From the NCBI RefSeq assembly GCF_003428885.1, contig NZ_QQRU01000009.1, positions 1 through 64,000 of the forward strand: DNA of 64,000 nucleotides. Direction: 5' to 3'. The translations under genes and the position numbers were made by a program. Positions 39,476 through 48,781 of the stretch are shown piece after piece. Positions within the stretch are counted from its first letter, which is position 1. The number at the start of each line of letters is the position of its first letter. This DNA is from Streptococcus sp. LQJ-218 (GTDB lineage Bacteria; Bacillota; Bacilli; Lactobacillales; Streptococcaceae). Below the pieces are notes generated by a model, which saw nothing but the letters and a program-made list of their open reading frames with translations, did not search any database and was not told the origin of the DNA.

Positions 39476-40201
39476 ATGCGTTTAGATAATTTATTAGCCC
39501 AAGAAAAAGTTAGCCGAAAGGCCATGAAACAAGCCTTACTAAAAGGGGAAATTTTAGTCGATGGTTACCCAGCCCGCTCCCTAGCTCAAAATATCGATAC
39601 AGGACTACAGGAACTCCTTTTTCAGGACCAAATCATTCAAGGCTATGAGCACACCTATCTTATGCTTCATAAGCCTGCCGGTATCGTGACAGCCAACAAA
39701 GACAAGAAACTTCCAACCGTCATGGACCTGCTATCACCTGACACCCAGTCTGACAAGCTCTATGCCATCGGCCGACTGGACCGAGATACGACAGGCCTCC
39801 TCCTCTTGACCGATAACGGACCTTTGGGCTTTCAACTCCTTCATCCCCAATATCATGTCGATAAGACTTATCAAGTTGAGGTTAATGGATTTCTGACACC
39901 TGACCATATCCAAGCCTTTCAAAAGGGAATTGTCTTTTTAGATGGTACTGTCTGTAAACCTGCAAGACTAGAGATTCTTTCTGCAAGTCCTTCCCTCAGT
40001 CAAGCCTCTATCACCATTTCAGAAGGAAAATTTCATCAGGTTAAGAAAATGTTCCTCTCGGTTGGTGTTAAGGTGACCTCCCTCAAACGTACTCATTTTG
40101 GGCCTTGGAGCTTGGATGAAAACCTGCAAGAGGGAGACTATCGTCTCCTAAACTCAGAAGAGCTGACAAGCATTCGTGATTTTCTCAGAAAAAGTGGTTA
40201 A
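39476..40201 (+). CDS. rsuA: 16S rRNA pseudouridine synthase, RsuA-type
   Basis: 241 residues. An S4 RNA-binding domain (about 1-48, MRLDNLLAQEKVSRKAMKQA) is followed by the RsuA/RluB/E/F catalytic domain with LHKPAGIVTAN (about 63-73), GRLDRDTTGLLLLTDNG (catalytic Asp, about 98-114) and EGKFHQVKKMF (about 183). It modifies 16S rRNA, probably at the RsuA position. No ribosome site is seen; an extended -10 sits directly upstream. It ends in a hairpin shared with the convergent rhodanese gene. Confidence 0.9.
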   Translation: MRLDNLLAQEKVSRKAMKQALLKGEILVDGYPARSLAQNIDTGLQELLFQDQIIQGYEHTYLMLHKPAGIVTANKDKKLPTVMDLLSPDTQSDKLYAIGRLDRDTTGLLLLTDNGPLGFQLLHPQYHVDKTYQVEVNGFLTPDHIQAFQKGIVFLDGTVCKPARLEILSASPSLSQASITISEGKFHQVKKMFLSVGVKVTSLKRTHFGPWSLDENLQEGDYRLLNSEELTSIRDFLRKSG

Positions 40202-40206
40202 AAAAT

Positions 40207-40236
40207 GAGCTTGGGAACATCCAAGCTCGTTTTCTT
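40207..40236. terminator. Terminator after rsuA
   Basis: GAGCTTGG/CCAAGCTC stem with a 6-nt loop, followed by GTTTTCTTATTT. Confidence 0.8.
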
Positions 40237-40618
40237 ATTTCTCAACTTTGACTTTCCCTTTCCAAGAATCCAAACCATAAGAAAGGATATAAATCTCAGA
40301 AAAACCTTGTTTTTTTAAGTAAAGGGCTACATTGGTCACTCGTTGTCCGCGTTGGTTTTCGTAGAGAAGGACAGGTTTATCCTTGCGAAGAGCTGCAAGG
40401 CTTGACTTCAACTGATTTGAAGGAATATTGCGAGCTCCGAGGATATGTTTTCTGTGAAATTCTGCTGGTTCACGGACATCAATCAATTGACCCGTACGAA
40501 TCAAGGCTTCAAACTCCTCATTATCTACAATTTTAGCCGCACGGCGAATACGAAGATAGTTAAAGCCCATCCACGCCAACATCGCTAATATAAGTACCAA
40601 CAAAATCCAAGTAACCAT
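40235..40618 (-). CDS. Membrane-anchored rhodanese-like protein lacking the catalytic cysteine
   Basis: 127 residues: one N-terminal membrane helix (about 3-20) and a single rhodanese domain with LIDVREPAEFHRKHILGARNIP (split: DVREPAEFHRKHILGA). The active-site loop reads LLYENQRGQRV, with Glu where rhodaneses have Cys, so sulfurtransferase activity is not expected. It begins by TAATG overlap with yqgQ. A binding or scaffold role is possible. Confidence 0.82.
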   Translation of the reverse strand: MVTWILLVLILAMLAWMGFNYLRIRRAAKIVDNEEFEALIRTGQLIDVREPAEFHRKHILGARNIPSNQLKSSLAALRKDKPVLLYENQRGQRVTNVALYLKKQGFSEIYILSYGLDSWKGKVKVEK

Positions 40619-40839
40619 TAGTTCTTTTCTCCATTTTTCTCAATATAATCCAATTCTATCTTGTGCTCTCTGCGAAGAACTGCTTCTGCCTCTAGATAGT
40701 CTAATTTGTCCATCAACCCTGCATCGTAAATCCGAGAGAGTTCCAACTTCATCAGTTCAATATCATATAAGCGTTTTCCCATGTAAACAATAATACCAAA
40801 TCGTTTGAGGAATTGCTGCACATCATAGAATGTTTTCAT
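40618..40839 (-). CDS. yqgQ: YqgQ/DUF910 family protein
   Basis: 73 residues from the ATG at 40839, beginning MKTFYDVQQFLKRFGIIVYM and containing GKRLYDIELMKLELSRIYDAG, the DUF910 pattern. Function is unknown; B. subtilis yqgQ is next to glucokinase. Longer in-frame starts exist (40848, 40887), but no ribosome site supports any of them, and an extended -10 ends seven bases before 40839. It is translationally coupled to the rhodanese-like gene. Confidence 0.75.
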   Translation of the reverse strand: MKTFYDVQQFLKRFGIIVYMGKRLYDIELMKLELSRIYDAGLMDKLDYLEAEAVLRREHKIELDYIEKNGEKN

Positions 40840-40846
40840 AAGACTC

Positions 40847-40855
40847 ATTCTAACA
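40847..40855 (-). promoter_or_regulatory. Extended -10 seven bases before yqgQ (leaderless candidate)
   Basis: Minus-strand TGTTAGAAT, then GAGTCTT and ATG. Confidence 0.5.
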
Positions 40856-40935
40856 AAATTTTGTGTTTTTTTCAAGAAGAGACTCACACAATGCTCCTGA
40901 TTTTCCTATCATCTTTGGCGATTCTGATGCAAGTA

Positions 40936-40944
40936 TGGTACAAT
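40936..40944 (+). promoter_or_regulatory. Extended -10 six bases before the LysR gene (leaderless candidate)
   Basis: TGGTACAAT, then AAAAAT and ATG. The same nine bases occur at the flavoprotein gene (13704-13712). Confidence 0.6.
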
Positions 40945-40950
40945 AAAAAT

Positions 40951-41859
40951 ATGAGAATTCAACAATTACACTATATTATCAAAATCGTCGAAACAGGCTC
41001 CATGAATGAAGCCGCCAAGCAGCTCTTTATCACTCAGCCTAGTCTTTCCAATGCAGTAAGAGATTTGGAAAATGAAATGGGCATTGAAATCTTTATCCGC
41101 AATCCCAAGGGGATCACCTTGACCCGTGATGGGATGGAGTTTCTCTCTTATGCCCGTCAGGTTGTCGAGCAAACTCAGCTTCTTGAGGAACGCTATAAAA
41201 ATCCTGTCGCCCACCGCGAACTCTTTAGCGTTTCGTCTCAACACTATGCCTTTGTGGTCAATGCCTTTGTATCGTTACTTAAAAAGAGTGATATGGAAAA
41301 ATATGAGCTCTTCCTTCGTGAAACTCGTACTTGGGAGATTATTGATGACGTCAAGAATTTCCGTAGCGAAGTCGGTGTCCTCTTTTTAAACAGTTATAAC
41401 CGAGATGTTTTGACCAAGATGCTAGATGACAACCACCTACTAGCTCACCATCTCTTCACAGCCCAGCCCCATATCTTTGTCAGCAAGACCAATCCTCTGG
41501 CCAAAAAAGACAAGGTCAAACTATCTGATTTAGAAAACTTCCCTTACCTCAGCTATGATCAAGGAACTCACAACTCCTTCTACTTTTCAGAGGAGATTCT
41601 TTCTCAAGAGCACCACAAGAAATCCATTGTGGTTAGTGACCGTGCTACCCTCTTTAATCTCTTGATTGGTTTGGATGGTTACACCATTGCGACAGGGATT
41701 TTGAACAGCAACCTCAACGGAGACAATATCGTTTCTATCCCACTGGATATTGATGACTCCATTGAGCTGGTCTATATCCAGCATGAGAAAACCAGTCTAT
41801 CTAAGATGGGCGAACGCTTTATCGACTATCTATTAGAAGAAGTCCAGTTTGATAGTTGA
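40951..41859 (+). CDS. LysR family transcriptional regulator (CpsY/MtaR-like)
   Basis: 302 residues from the ATG at 40951 (MRIQQLHYIIKIVETGSMNEAAKQL), the normal LysR start; upstream in-frame codons are spurious. The N-terminal HTH is followed by a substrate-binding domain. The overall sequence resembles the streptococcal CpsY/MtaR group, which controls methionine uptake and surface or immune-evasion traits; that assignment is from memory. It has no visible ribosome site and is divergent from yqgQ. Confidence 0.83.
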   Translation: MRIQQLHYIIKIVETGSMNEAAKQLFITQPSLSNAVRDLENEMGIEIFIRNPKGITLTRDGMEFLSYARQVVEQTQLLEERYKNPVAHRELFSVSSQHYAFVVNAFVSLLKKSDMEKYELFLRETRTWEIIDDVKNFRSEVGVLFLNSYNRDVLTKMLDDNHLLAHHLFTAQPHIFVSKTNPLAKKDKVKLSDLENFPYLSYDQGTHNSFYFSEEILSQEHHKKSIVVSDRATLFNLLIGLDGYTIATGILNSNLNGDNIVSIPLDIDDSIELVYIQHEKTSLSKMGERFIDYLLEEVQFDS

Positions 41860-41867
41860 GAAATAAT

Positions 41868-41915
41868 AAGAACCAATATGTAGGCTAGCAACAACCTGCA
41901 TATTGGTTCTTTTTA
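41868..41915. terminator. Bidirectional terminator between LysR and SDR genes
   Basis: AAGAACCAATATGTAGG/CCTGCATATTGGTTCTT, a long 17-bp stem with one mismatch and a 10-nt loop, flanked by T/A tracts. Confidence 0.85.
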
Positions 41916-42668
41916 TTTATAATTAAAAGTTTCCCCTGCCAACTTATCAGCTAGCTTAGGAAAGAGAGTATAAAACTTATGGGCTAAGTTCAACAAAACA
42001 GGAAGATTAAGATCTCGTTTATTTTTTCCTATAATCTTGACAATCTTTTTAGCCACTGCATCTGGTTCTAAGAGAAATCGGTCAACAGACTTGAGATAGC
42101 TGCCATCTGGGTCTGCCTGGTCAAAAAATCCTGTGCGGATTGGACCTGGATTGACTGTTGTCACATAGACTCCATAGGGCATGAGTTCGAGGCGCAGAGC
42201 ATTTGAAAAACCAATGGCCGCAAACTTAGTGGCTGAGTAGAGACTAGACTTGCCAGTAGCGATCAAACCTGCCATGCTGACGATGTTGATGATATGGCCT
42301 TTTCCTCTCTCCTTCATGCGAGCTCCAAGGCGACGAGACAGGTTCATCAGGGCAAAGGTATTGACCTCGAACATCTGATGAATATCTTGGTCAGAAATCT
42401 GGTCAAATTCCTCAAAAATCCCGTAACCAGCGTTGTTTATCAAGACATCAATCTTGCCATAACGGAGATAGAGGTCTGCTACCAGAGTTTCTAGGGCTGA
42501 ATCATCGGTAATATCAATTTCAATCAATTCTGCATGGGGATGGTTGCCGTAGAGTTGGACTAATTTTTCCTTATTTCTACCAAGCAAGATGAGTTGGTCA
42601 TTTTGCAGAAGTTTGACCATTTCTTGGGCTAGACCACCACTAGCTCCGGTAATGAGAATAGTAGACAT
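41913..42668 (-). CDS. Short-chain dehydrogenase/reductase
   Basis: 251 residues of the classical SDR family. NAD(P)-binding ITGASGGLAQEM (about 6-17), INNAGYG (about 77), catalytic Ser in IVSMAGLIATGKSSLYSATKFA with the YxxxK pair (Tyr about 152, Lys about 156). Substrate unknown. It is the last gene of the miaA-hflX-hypothetical-rnz-SDR run, 20 bases after rnz. Confidence 0.88.
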   Translation of the reverse strand: MSTILITGASGGLAQEMVKLLQNDQLILLGRNKEKLVQLYGNHPHAELIEIDITDDSALETLVADLYLRYGKIDVLINNAGYGIFEEFDQISDQDIHQMFEVNTFALMNLSRRLGARMKERGKGHIINIVSMAGLIATGKSSLYSATKFAAIGFSNALRLELMPYGVYVTTVNPGPIRTGFFDQADPDGSYLKSVDRFLLEPDAVAKKIVKIIGKNKRDLNLPVLLNLAHKFYTLFPKLADKLAGETFNYK

Positions 42669-42688
42669 ACTGTTCCTTTCTCAAACTT

Positions 42689-43618
42689 TTAGATTTCCAC
42701 TTCTTCCAAGTCTTTAACCACATGGACATTTTCAAAAATGCTAGCAGCATCTTTCTTGAGCTTGCTGATATCTTTTGAGAGGAAACGGGCACTGATATGG
42801 TTGAGTAAGAGGCGTTTAGCTCCTGCTTCTACTGCCACCTGCGCTGCCTGCATATTAGTAGAGTGACCATGGTTGCGAGCAATTTTTTCATCACCCTTGC
42901 CATAAGTCGATTCGTGAACTAGGACATCTGCATTGACAGCCAGACGCACACTGGCATTGGTTTTTCGAGTATCACCCAGAATAGTGATAATCTTACCAGG
43001 ACGTGGCGCTGAGATATAGTCAGCTGCCTTAATTTCAGTCCCATCTTCGAGAACCACATCCTGACCGTTTTTGATTTTTCCAAAAAGTGGGCCAAATGGG
43101 ACGCCAGCCTCCTTGAGTTTTTCAGCATCCAAGGTTCCCTCAAGATCCTTTTGCATGACACGGTAACCAACGCAGAAAATAGTGTGATCCAACTCCTCTG
43201 CATACACAACGAATTTATCGGTCTCAAGGATTTTTCCTAGAGAATCTTGGTCAAACTCATGAAAATAAATACGGTAAGGCAGGCGCGAACCTGACACACG
43301 AAGGCTGGTTAAGACAAAGGACTTGATCCCTTGCGGGCCATAAATTTCTAAATCTGTCTGCTCTTCATTAGCTTGAAAGGCACGACTAGAAAGAAAACCT
43401 GGCAAGCCAAAGATGTGGTCTCCGTGCAAGTGGGTGATAAAGATTTTGCTGACCTTTCGTGGTCGAATTGTCGTTTCCAGAATGCGATTTTGCGTTCCTT
43501 CTCCACAGTCAAAGAGCCAAACTTCGTTAATCTCGTCCAAGAGTTTCAGGGCAAGGCTTGAAACGTTGCGGGCTTTAGAGGGCTGACCAGCCCCCGTTCC
43601 TAAAAATTGAATATCCAT
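42689..43618 (-). CDS. rnz: Ribonuclease Z
   Basis: Endonuclease that processes tRNA 3' ends. 309 residues of the metallo-beta-lactamase fold. Opening [17 protein letters not shown], zinc motif [14 protein letters not shown] (about 62-75), and ILGDTRKT and NHISAR near the end supply the remaining metal ligands. It lies 14 bases after the upstream hypothetical gene in a tRNA/ribosome-related operon with miaA and hflX. Confidence 0.95.
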   Translation of the reverse strand: MDIQFLGTGAGQPSKARNVSSLALKLLDEINEVWLFDCGEGTQNRILETTIRPRKVSKIFITHLHGDHIFGLPGFLSSRAFQANEEQTDLEIYGPQGIKSFVLTSLRVSGSRLPYRIYFHEFDQDSLGKILETDKFVVYAEELDHTIFCVGYRVMQKDLEGTLDAEKLKEAGVPFGPLFGKIKNGQDVVLEDGTEIKAADYISAPRPGKIITILGDTRKTNASVRLAVNADVLVHESTYGKGDEKIARNHGHSTNMQAAQVAVEAGAKRLLLNHISARFLSKDISKLKKDAASIFENVHVVKDLEEVEI

Positions 43619-43632
43619 TCGATACTTTCTAA

Positions 43633-44256
43633 TTAATCAATATATAACATAGCAGTTCTATTTTCCGAGCGGTAATAAAATTTGCCAGAAAAAGCTTTAG
43701 CTTCTTGTAGTAAATCCTCTTGGCTGTAGCCTTTGAGTCGCTTTCTTCCATCTGCCAAGGTTTCCAAATCTGTCAAAGCTGTGAGATTTTCAACATTAAC
43801 AACTTCCTCGTCCCCGACAGCCTTCATGTAAATTTTCCCAGACTCCTCAAAAACTAGCTGATGAGGAAAAATTTGCGCAATTTCAAAGAGTAATTCATCT
43901 GTAATGGTTTCCTTGTGTTCAGAGAAAATCCGACCAAGTCCTTCTTTCTCGTAGCAAAAACCAAAGGATTTACCAGACAGATTAAGCCGAATAAAGGGTT
44001 TGCTTTCTTCCGTGAAATTTGGCTCAGCATTGTAGAGGTTTAATTCTTTACTGACTTCCGCAAAATAATCGGTCGCAGCCTCGGGACTCTTTTTCTGGTA
44101 AAGTTCTGCAAAGTAGGCATTCACTACGCTGGGTGGAGGAGTGATAAGGGCTAGCTGTTCCTCGTCAGACCTACCAGCTAAAAGCTGATCCAGATAGACC
44201 TTGTCTAGACTTGTATAGCCTCCATATTTTAGAGCCAACGTTTTAATATCAGTCAT
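43633..44256 (-). CDS. Conserved streptococcal protein of unknown function
   Basis: 207 residues, acidic, cytoplasmic, without membrane segments or a motif I recognise. It starts [22 protein letters not shown] and ends [12 protein letters not shown]. Database entries for its relatives sometimes carry the name cystathionine beta-lyase, which the sequence does not support because there is no PLP-lysine motif. It overlaps the end of hflX by 8 bases and is 14 bases from rnz, so it is co-translated with RNA-processing genes. Confidence 0.75.
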   Translation of the reverse strand: MTDIKTLALKYGGYTSLDKVYLDQLLAGRSDEEQLALITPPPSVVNAYFAELYQKKSPEAATDYFAEVSKELNLYNAEPNFTEESKPFIRLNLSGKSFGFCYEKEGLGRIFSEHKETITDELLFEIAQIFPHQLVFEESGKIYMKAVGDEEVVNVENLTALTDLETLADGRKRLKGYSQEDLLQEAKAFSGKFYYRSENRTAMLYID

Positions 44257-45487
44257 AAAATTCCTCTAATCTCCATTTATTTTTCTCAGAAATGAAGCCT
44301 GTGATGACTTCGCCGTCATCTTGGTAGTCACGTTCTTCTAGGATAGCAACACTCTCCAAATCATGAATCTTGTAAGACTTAGAAAAAGGCACGTGCAAGG
44401 TAAAGGCTTCAAAAATATCCTTGATTTTCTCTAAAAATAGTGCCTGCAAATTTTCACGACTATCCTCGGATTTAGCAGAAATGAGGGCATAAGGCGTTTG
44501 AGTAGGTGTGAAATCCTCCACCAAATCCGCTTTATTATAAAGGGTCAGGCGAGGAATATCCTCCATGTCCAAGTCTTTCATGATGGAAAGAACTGTTTTT
44601 TCATGCTCTTCGTGGTAAGGATTGCTAGCATCGATAACATGAACCAGAAGGTCCACATGCTTGCTTTCTTCCAAAGTCGACTTAAAACTGGACACCAATT
44701 CGGTTGGTAGGTCTTGAATAAATCCAACGGTATCTGTCAAGGTTACCTGTAAATTGCCACCAAGATGGATGCTCTTAGTCGTCGCATCCAGAGTCGCAAA
44801 AAGCTCGTCAGCCTCATACTGGGTCTTGCTAGTCAAGGTGTTCATGATGGTTGATTTACCAGCATTGGTATAACCAATCAAACCAATCTTAAAGGTGCTC
44901 GATTCCAGACGTTTTTCTCTGACTGTCGCCCGATTTTTCTCAACCACCTTGAGCTGGCGCTCGATATCTGTGATCTGATTGCGAACACTACGACGGTTCA
45001 GCTCCAGCTGACTTTCACCGGGACCACGGGAACCAATCCCCCCTGCCTGACGGCTGAGCATAATCCCTTGACCAACCAAACGAGGCAAGAGGTATTTGAG
45101 CTGGGCTAGGTGGACTTGGAGCTTCCCTTCATGGCTTCGAGCTCGCATGGCAAAGATATCCAAAATCAACTGCATACGGTCAATGACCTTAACACCGAGA
45201 ACTTCCTCTAAATTAACATTTTGTCGAGGTGTCAGACGGTTATTGACGATGACTGTCGTGATTTCTTCTGCGTCCACCATTTGAGCTATTTCTTCCAACT
45301 TACCAGAACCGACGAAGGTCTTGGAATCGTATTTTTCACGTTTTTGTCTGTAACTATCGACTACAACTGCACCAGCCGTCTTAGCCAGACTGGCCAATTC
45401 TTCCATGGAGAGATCAAAATTATCCATGCCCTGGAGTTCAACTCCAATCAGCAGGACCCGCTCCTCTTTTTTCTCCGTTTCAATCAT
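44249..45487 (-). CDS. hflX: Ribosome-associated GTPase HflX
   Basis: Splits stalled ribosomes under stress. 412 residues: N-terminal HflX domain (about 1-190, with [14 protein letters not shown]), then the GTPase domain with GYTNAGKST (P-loop, about 209), DTVGFI, NKAD and SAK. It overlaps miaA by 8 bases upstream and the hypothetical gene downstream. Confidence 0.95.
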   Translation of the reverse strand: MIETEKKEERVLLIGVELQGMDNFDLSMEELASLAKTAGAVVVDSYRQKREKYDSKTFVGSGKLEEIAQMVDAEEITTVIVNNRLTPRQNVNLEEVLGVKVIDRMQLILDIFAMRARSHEGKLQVHLAQLKYLLPRLVGQGIMLSRQAGGIGSRGPGESQLELNRRSVRNQITDIERQLKVVEKNRATVREKRLESSTFKIGLIGYTNAGKSTIMNTLTSKTQYEADELFATLDATTKSIHLGGNLQVTLTDTVGFIQDLPTELVSSFKSTLEESKHVDLLVHVIDASNPYHEEHEKTVLSIMKDLDMEDIPRLTLYNKADLVEDFTPTQTPYALISAKSEDSRENLQALFLEKIKDIFEAFTLHVPFSKSYKIHDLESVAILEERDYQDDGEVITGFISEKNKWRLEEFYD

Positions 45488-46364
45488 TTAAAAACTCCTC
45501 TATCCGGCTTAAAATGCGGTCTTGCACACCAGCTTCTCCAATCTGATAAAAGGTCACCTGCATGCGATTACGGAACCAGGTCAACTGACGCTTGGCAAAT
45601 CGGCGAGTTGCCTGTTTTAGGCTGTCACTAGCTTCTTCCAAAAACTGCTCTCCACGAAAATAAGGAAAGAGTTCCTTGTAACCAATCCCTTTAGCAGCCT
45701 GAACATCTGGATAATGGTCAAAGAGCCACTTAGCTTCGTCTAGAAGTCCAGCTTCAAACATCAGGTCCACTCGGTGATTGATACGTTCATAAAGTTGACT
45801 ACGTTCATCATCCAAACAAATAATCAGTGGTTCATATAAGGTCTCTTGATTTTCCAAATTCTGACCAAAATGAGCAATCTCCAAGGCACGCATGGCACGA
45901 CGACGATTAAACTGAGAAATTTCAAGGCCTGCTTGCTCTACCAGATGAGCTAATTCCTCATCTGTATAGGGCTCCAAGCTAGCTCGATAGGCTAAAATCT
46001 CTTCATGGGGGGTCTCCCCACCCAGGTGATAACCTTCTAGCAAACTCTGGATATAAAGTCCAGTCCCACCAGCGATAATAGCAAGCTTGCCACGGCTGTG
46101 AATATCCTCAATAGCTAACTTGGCTTCTGAAACAAAATCAAAAGCCGAGTAAGACTCGGTTACCTCTCTAACATCGATTAAATGATGAGGAACAGCTGCC
46201 TGCTCTTCTTGACTAGCCTTTGCCGTTCCGATATCTAGCCCTCGATAGACTTGTTGGCTATCGCCACTAACCACTTCACCATTAAAACGCTTTGCAACTT
46301 CAATGGCTAGGGCTGTTTTTCCAACTGAAGTCGGTCCAACAATCACAATTATTTTTATTTTCAT
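45480..46364 (-). CDS. miaA: tRNA dimethylallyltransferase MiaA
   Basis: Adds the isopentenyl group to A37 of tRNAs that read U-starting codons. 294 residues from the ATG at 46364 ([17 protein letters not shown]), the family start, preceded by AAGGAAAA; 20 extra upstream in-frame residues are not expected. [12 protein letters not shown]-loop, [15 protein letters not shown] and [13 protein letters not shown] are intact. It is the first gene of its operon and divergent from the DUF3042 gene. Confidence 0.95.
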   Translation of the reverse strand: MKIKIIVIVGPTSVGKTALAIEVAKRFNGEVVSGDSQQVYRGLDIGTAKASQEEQAAVPHHLIDVREVTESYSAFDFVSEAKLAIEDIHSRGKLAIIAGGTGLYIQSLLEGYHLGGETPHEEILAYRASLEPYTDEELAHLVEQAGLEISQFNRRRAMRALEIAHFGQNLENQETLYEPLIICLDDERSQLYERINHRVDLMFEAGLLDEAKWLFDHYPDVQAAKGIGYKELFPYFRGEQFLEEASDSLKQATRRFAKRQLTWFRNRMQVTFYQIGEAGVQDRILSRIEEFLND

Positions 46365-46493
46365 CTTTTTTCCTTGAAAAATTTCCATTTTTTCGTTACT
46401 ATTATTATAACTATTATAACACAAAAAGGTCAGTCAGAAAAATGTGACCTCTTGAGGAGGCTGGCTGATTGAAAATATAAAGGAGGAAGACTC

Positions 46494-46664
46494 ATGGCTA
46501 AAGGATTTGGTAAAGGTCTTGTAACAGGTGTAGCAGGAACTGTTGCTGCCGTTGCAGGTGCAGTATACACTTTCAAAAAGAAAGTGATTGAACCAGAAGA
46601 GCAAAAAACAGCTTTCATCGAAGAAAACCGTAAGAAAGCAGCTCGTCGCCGCGTATCACGTTAA
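46494..46664 (+). CDS. DUF3042 family small protein
   Basis: A 56-residue protein beginning MAKGFGKGLVTGVAGTVAAV, with a glycine/alanine-rich hydrophobic N-terminal segment, then FKKKVIEPEEQKTAFIEENR and a strongly basic end KKAARRRVSR. This matches the DUF3042 family of small Lactobacillales proteins of unknown function. AAGGAGGAAG precedes the ATG and a terminator follows, so it is a genuine monocistronic gene despite its size. Confidence 0.85.
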   Translation: MAKGFGKGLVTGVAGTVAAVAGAVYTFKKKVIEPEEQKTAFIEENRKKAARRRVSR

Positions 46665-46671
46665 GAAATAA

Positions 46672-46706
46672 AAGAAGTTGGGATTCATTGTCTCAACTTC
46701 TTTTTC
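46672..46706 (+). terminator. Terminator of the DUF3042 gene
   Basis: AGAAGTTG/CAACTTCT stem followed by TTTTCT. Confidence 0.8.
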
Positions 46707-46715
46707 TATTCTTTT

Positions 46716-46782
46716 ATACTCAATGAAAATCAAAGAGCAAACTAGGAATCGAGCCTGGTTTGAAGAGATTTTCGAAGAATAT
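46716..46782. repeat. Truncated BOX element (67 bp)
   Basis: Begins ATACTCAATGAAAATCAAAG and ends GAAGAGATTTTCGAAGAATAT; the centre is missing. Its last base is the first of the thyA stop triplet, so the element borders thyA directly and no separate thyA terminator is visible. Confidence 0.8.
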
Positions 46783-47621
46783 TAAATAGCTAGGTCAAAC
46801 TTCAACTGTGGCTTGACAGGGTCATAATCTACCAACTCAAAATCCTCTGCTTTAATATCAAAGAAATTGGTCTTGTCTGGTACATTCAAGACCAAACGTG
46901 GTTGGCAATTTGAAGGCTCACGACGAAGCAATTCCTGAGCTTGTTCAAATTGATTGTCATAGATATGGAGGTTATTGATAAAGTAGAAAAACTTTCCAAC
47001 TTTCCAGCCAAAATGCTTGGCAATCATCATTTGAAGAGCTACGTACTGCATAGCGTTGATGTGGTGGGCGACCAGCATGTCATTCGAACGCTGAGTCAAG
47101 GTCGCATCCAGATAGATTTCTCCATCAACACGGCGGACATCAAACATGGTCTGAAAGGCGCATGGCAGCAGCCCTTCTGTTTCTTCGAAAGCTTGATAAT
47201 CCCAGAGCGATATGATATTGCGGCGATTCCAAGGATTGGCTTCCAACTGTTTGAGAATCTTGTTAATGATGTCGTGTTTCTTTACCACAGCCCCATAACG
47301 CTCGCCGATTGTCCCTGTATCTCCCACTTCCCAGTCATTCCAATAATGAACATTGTATCTATCATTTAGAACTTCCAGACTATTTGATTGATCTTGGTAA
47401 ATCCAAAGCACTTCTTTAATAGCTGATTTAATAGCGATAGGACGCAAAGTTGTGATGGGGAATTCACCCTTAGACAAATCATACTCTGCAAAGGCCCCTG
47501 TGATGTACTTGGAGTTAGCTACCGTTCCATCCTTGTACTTAGGACGCGCCTGCTCAGAAAAGACACCTTCATTCAAGATTCGCTCGATATTTTCTTTAAA
47601 AATTGTATCTGCTTTTGTCAT
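46782..47621 (-). CDS. thyA: Thymidylate synthase
   Basis: Converts dUMP to dTMP using methylene-tetrahydrofolate. 279 residues. Catalytic Cys in [13 protein letters not shown], followed by [20 protein letters not shown] (dUMP site, split: [15 protein letters not shown]). The C-terminus ends in a short hydrophobic LAI. GGTGAGAGA precedes the ATG. Monocistronic. dCMP deaminase, about 35 kb away, could supply its substrate. Confidence 0.95.
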   Translation of the reverse strand: MTKADTIFKENIERILNEGVFSEQARPKYKDGTVANSKYITGAFAEYDLSKGEFPITTLRPIAIKSAIKEVLWIYQDQSNSLEVLNDRYNVHYWNDWEVGDTGTIGERYGAVVKKHDIINKILKQLEANPWNRRNIISLWDYQAFEETEGLLPCAFQTMFDVRRVDGEIYLDATLTQRSNDMLVAHHINAMQYVALQMMIAKHFGWKVGKFFYFINNLHIYDNQFEQAQELLRREPSNCQPRLVLNVPDKTNFFDIKAEDFELVDYDPVKPQLKFDLAI

Positions 47622-47664
47622 TCTCTCTCACCTCATTTATTGTCCTAACTAGTATAGCATAAAA

Positions 47665-47712
47665 AAAGAAAGGAAGAAAATCACTCGCTTACAGAAAGCA
47701 ATTTTCTCCTTT
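47665..47712 (-). terminator. Terminator of the glucokinase gene
   Basis: GGAGAAAATT/ATTTTCTTCC stem with a long loop, T-rich on the minus strand. Confidence 0.55.
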
Positions 47713-47718
47713 TTTATT

Positions 47719-48678
47719 TTACTGTAATACAAGTGATGCTGCTCCGATAACTCCAGCGTCATTTCCTAGTGTTGCAAGAGCTAATTTTGTTGATGTGCGT
47801 ACTTGTGGGAAAGTATTTTCGTCGTAGACTTTTTGAACACCTTGTAGAAGGAATTCTCCCGCAGCTGACACACCACCACCGATAACAATTGTTGATGGGT
47901 TTAGGATTGAACCAATGTTAGCACAAGCGATTCCCAAGTAACGTGAGAAGTTACGGTAAACGATCAAAGCAAGGTCGTCTCCTTCTTTTGCCAAATCAAA
48001 GACAGTTTTAGCTGTTACTTCTGCTCCGTCATCAATCAAGCGTTTCAACTCTGCATCGCCTTCGTATTCATCTGCGTAACGACGAGTCAAATTAACGATA
48101 CCTGTCGCTGAAGCTACTGTCTCAAGACAGCCTTTTTTACCACAAGTACATGCGATTGGTTGGTCAAAGTCAACTGTGATGTGTCCAAGTTCACCAGCAG
48201 CACCTGCAACACCGTGAAGCAATTTACCTTCTGCTACGATACCGCCACCAACACCTGTACCAAGTGTCATAAAGACAACATCTGGTTGGTTGTCACCAGC
48301 ACCCATCCAACGCTCACCAAGAGCTGCCACGTTGGCGTCATTGTCGATAAAGAATGGAATCCCCAAGGCTTTTTCCATTTTTTCTTTGATTGGTTGAAGA
48401 GTTTTCCAGTTCAAGTTGTAGGCACCGATAACAGTCCCTTTTTCACGGTCAACCACACCAGGTGACCCCATACCAATTCCACGGAAATTTTCAGCAGACA
48501 ATCCAAGCAAGCCCAATCGGTGTTGAATCGTTTCAATCATTTCGTCTACGATATGGCTTCCTTCATCCAAAATGTTTGTCTTAATAGACCATTTTTCTTG
48601 GATTTCTCCTTCTTGCGTTAAAATAGCGAACTTGATAGAAGTTCCACCAAGGTCAATCCCAATAATCTTTTGACTCAT
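47719..48678 (-). CDS. gki: Glucokinase, ROK family
   Basis: Phosphorylates glucose to glucose-6-phosphate. 319 residues. ATP-binding IGIDLGGTSIKFAI (about 6-19), FIDNDANVAALGE (catalytic Asp, about 104), and the ROK zinc-binding region GELGHITVDFD ... CTCGKKGCLE (about 156-186). Normal family length. Monocistronic with AAGGAGAAG before the ATG. Confidence 0.95.
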   Translation of the reverse strand: MSQKIIGIDLGGTSIKFAILTQEGEIQEKWSIKTNILDEGSHIVDEMIETIQHRLGLLGLSAENFRGIGMGSPGVVDREKGTVIGAYNLNWKTLQPIKEKMEKALGIPFFIDNDANVAALGERWMGAGDNQPDVVFMTLGTGVGGGIVAEGKLLHGVAGAAGELGHITVDFDQPIACTCGKKGCLETVASATGIVNLTRRYADEYEGDAELKRLIDDGAEVTAKTVFDLAKEGDDLALIVYRNFSRYLGIACANIGSILNPSTIVIGGGVSAAGEFLLQGVQKVYDENTFPQVRTSTKLALATLGNDAGVIGAASLVLQ

Positions 48679-48781
48679 CGTCTTCTCCTTATTCTTAATT
48701 GAAAATGCTTACACTACTAGTATAACAAAATCTGCCAATCAGTGCAAAGGTTTGCATTAACTTTCTAGATTTTATCCTTAC

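Noticed and set aside
43633..44256. Calling this gene cystathionine beta-lyase
   Set aside because: The name appears for relatives, but no PLP-binding lysine context is visible and the length is about half.
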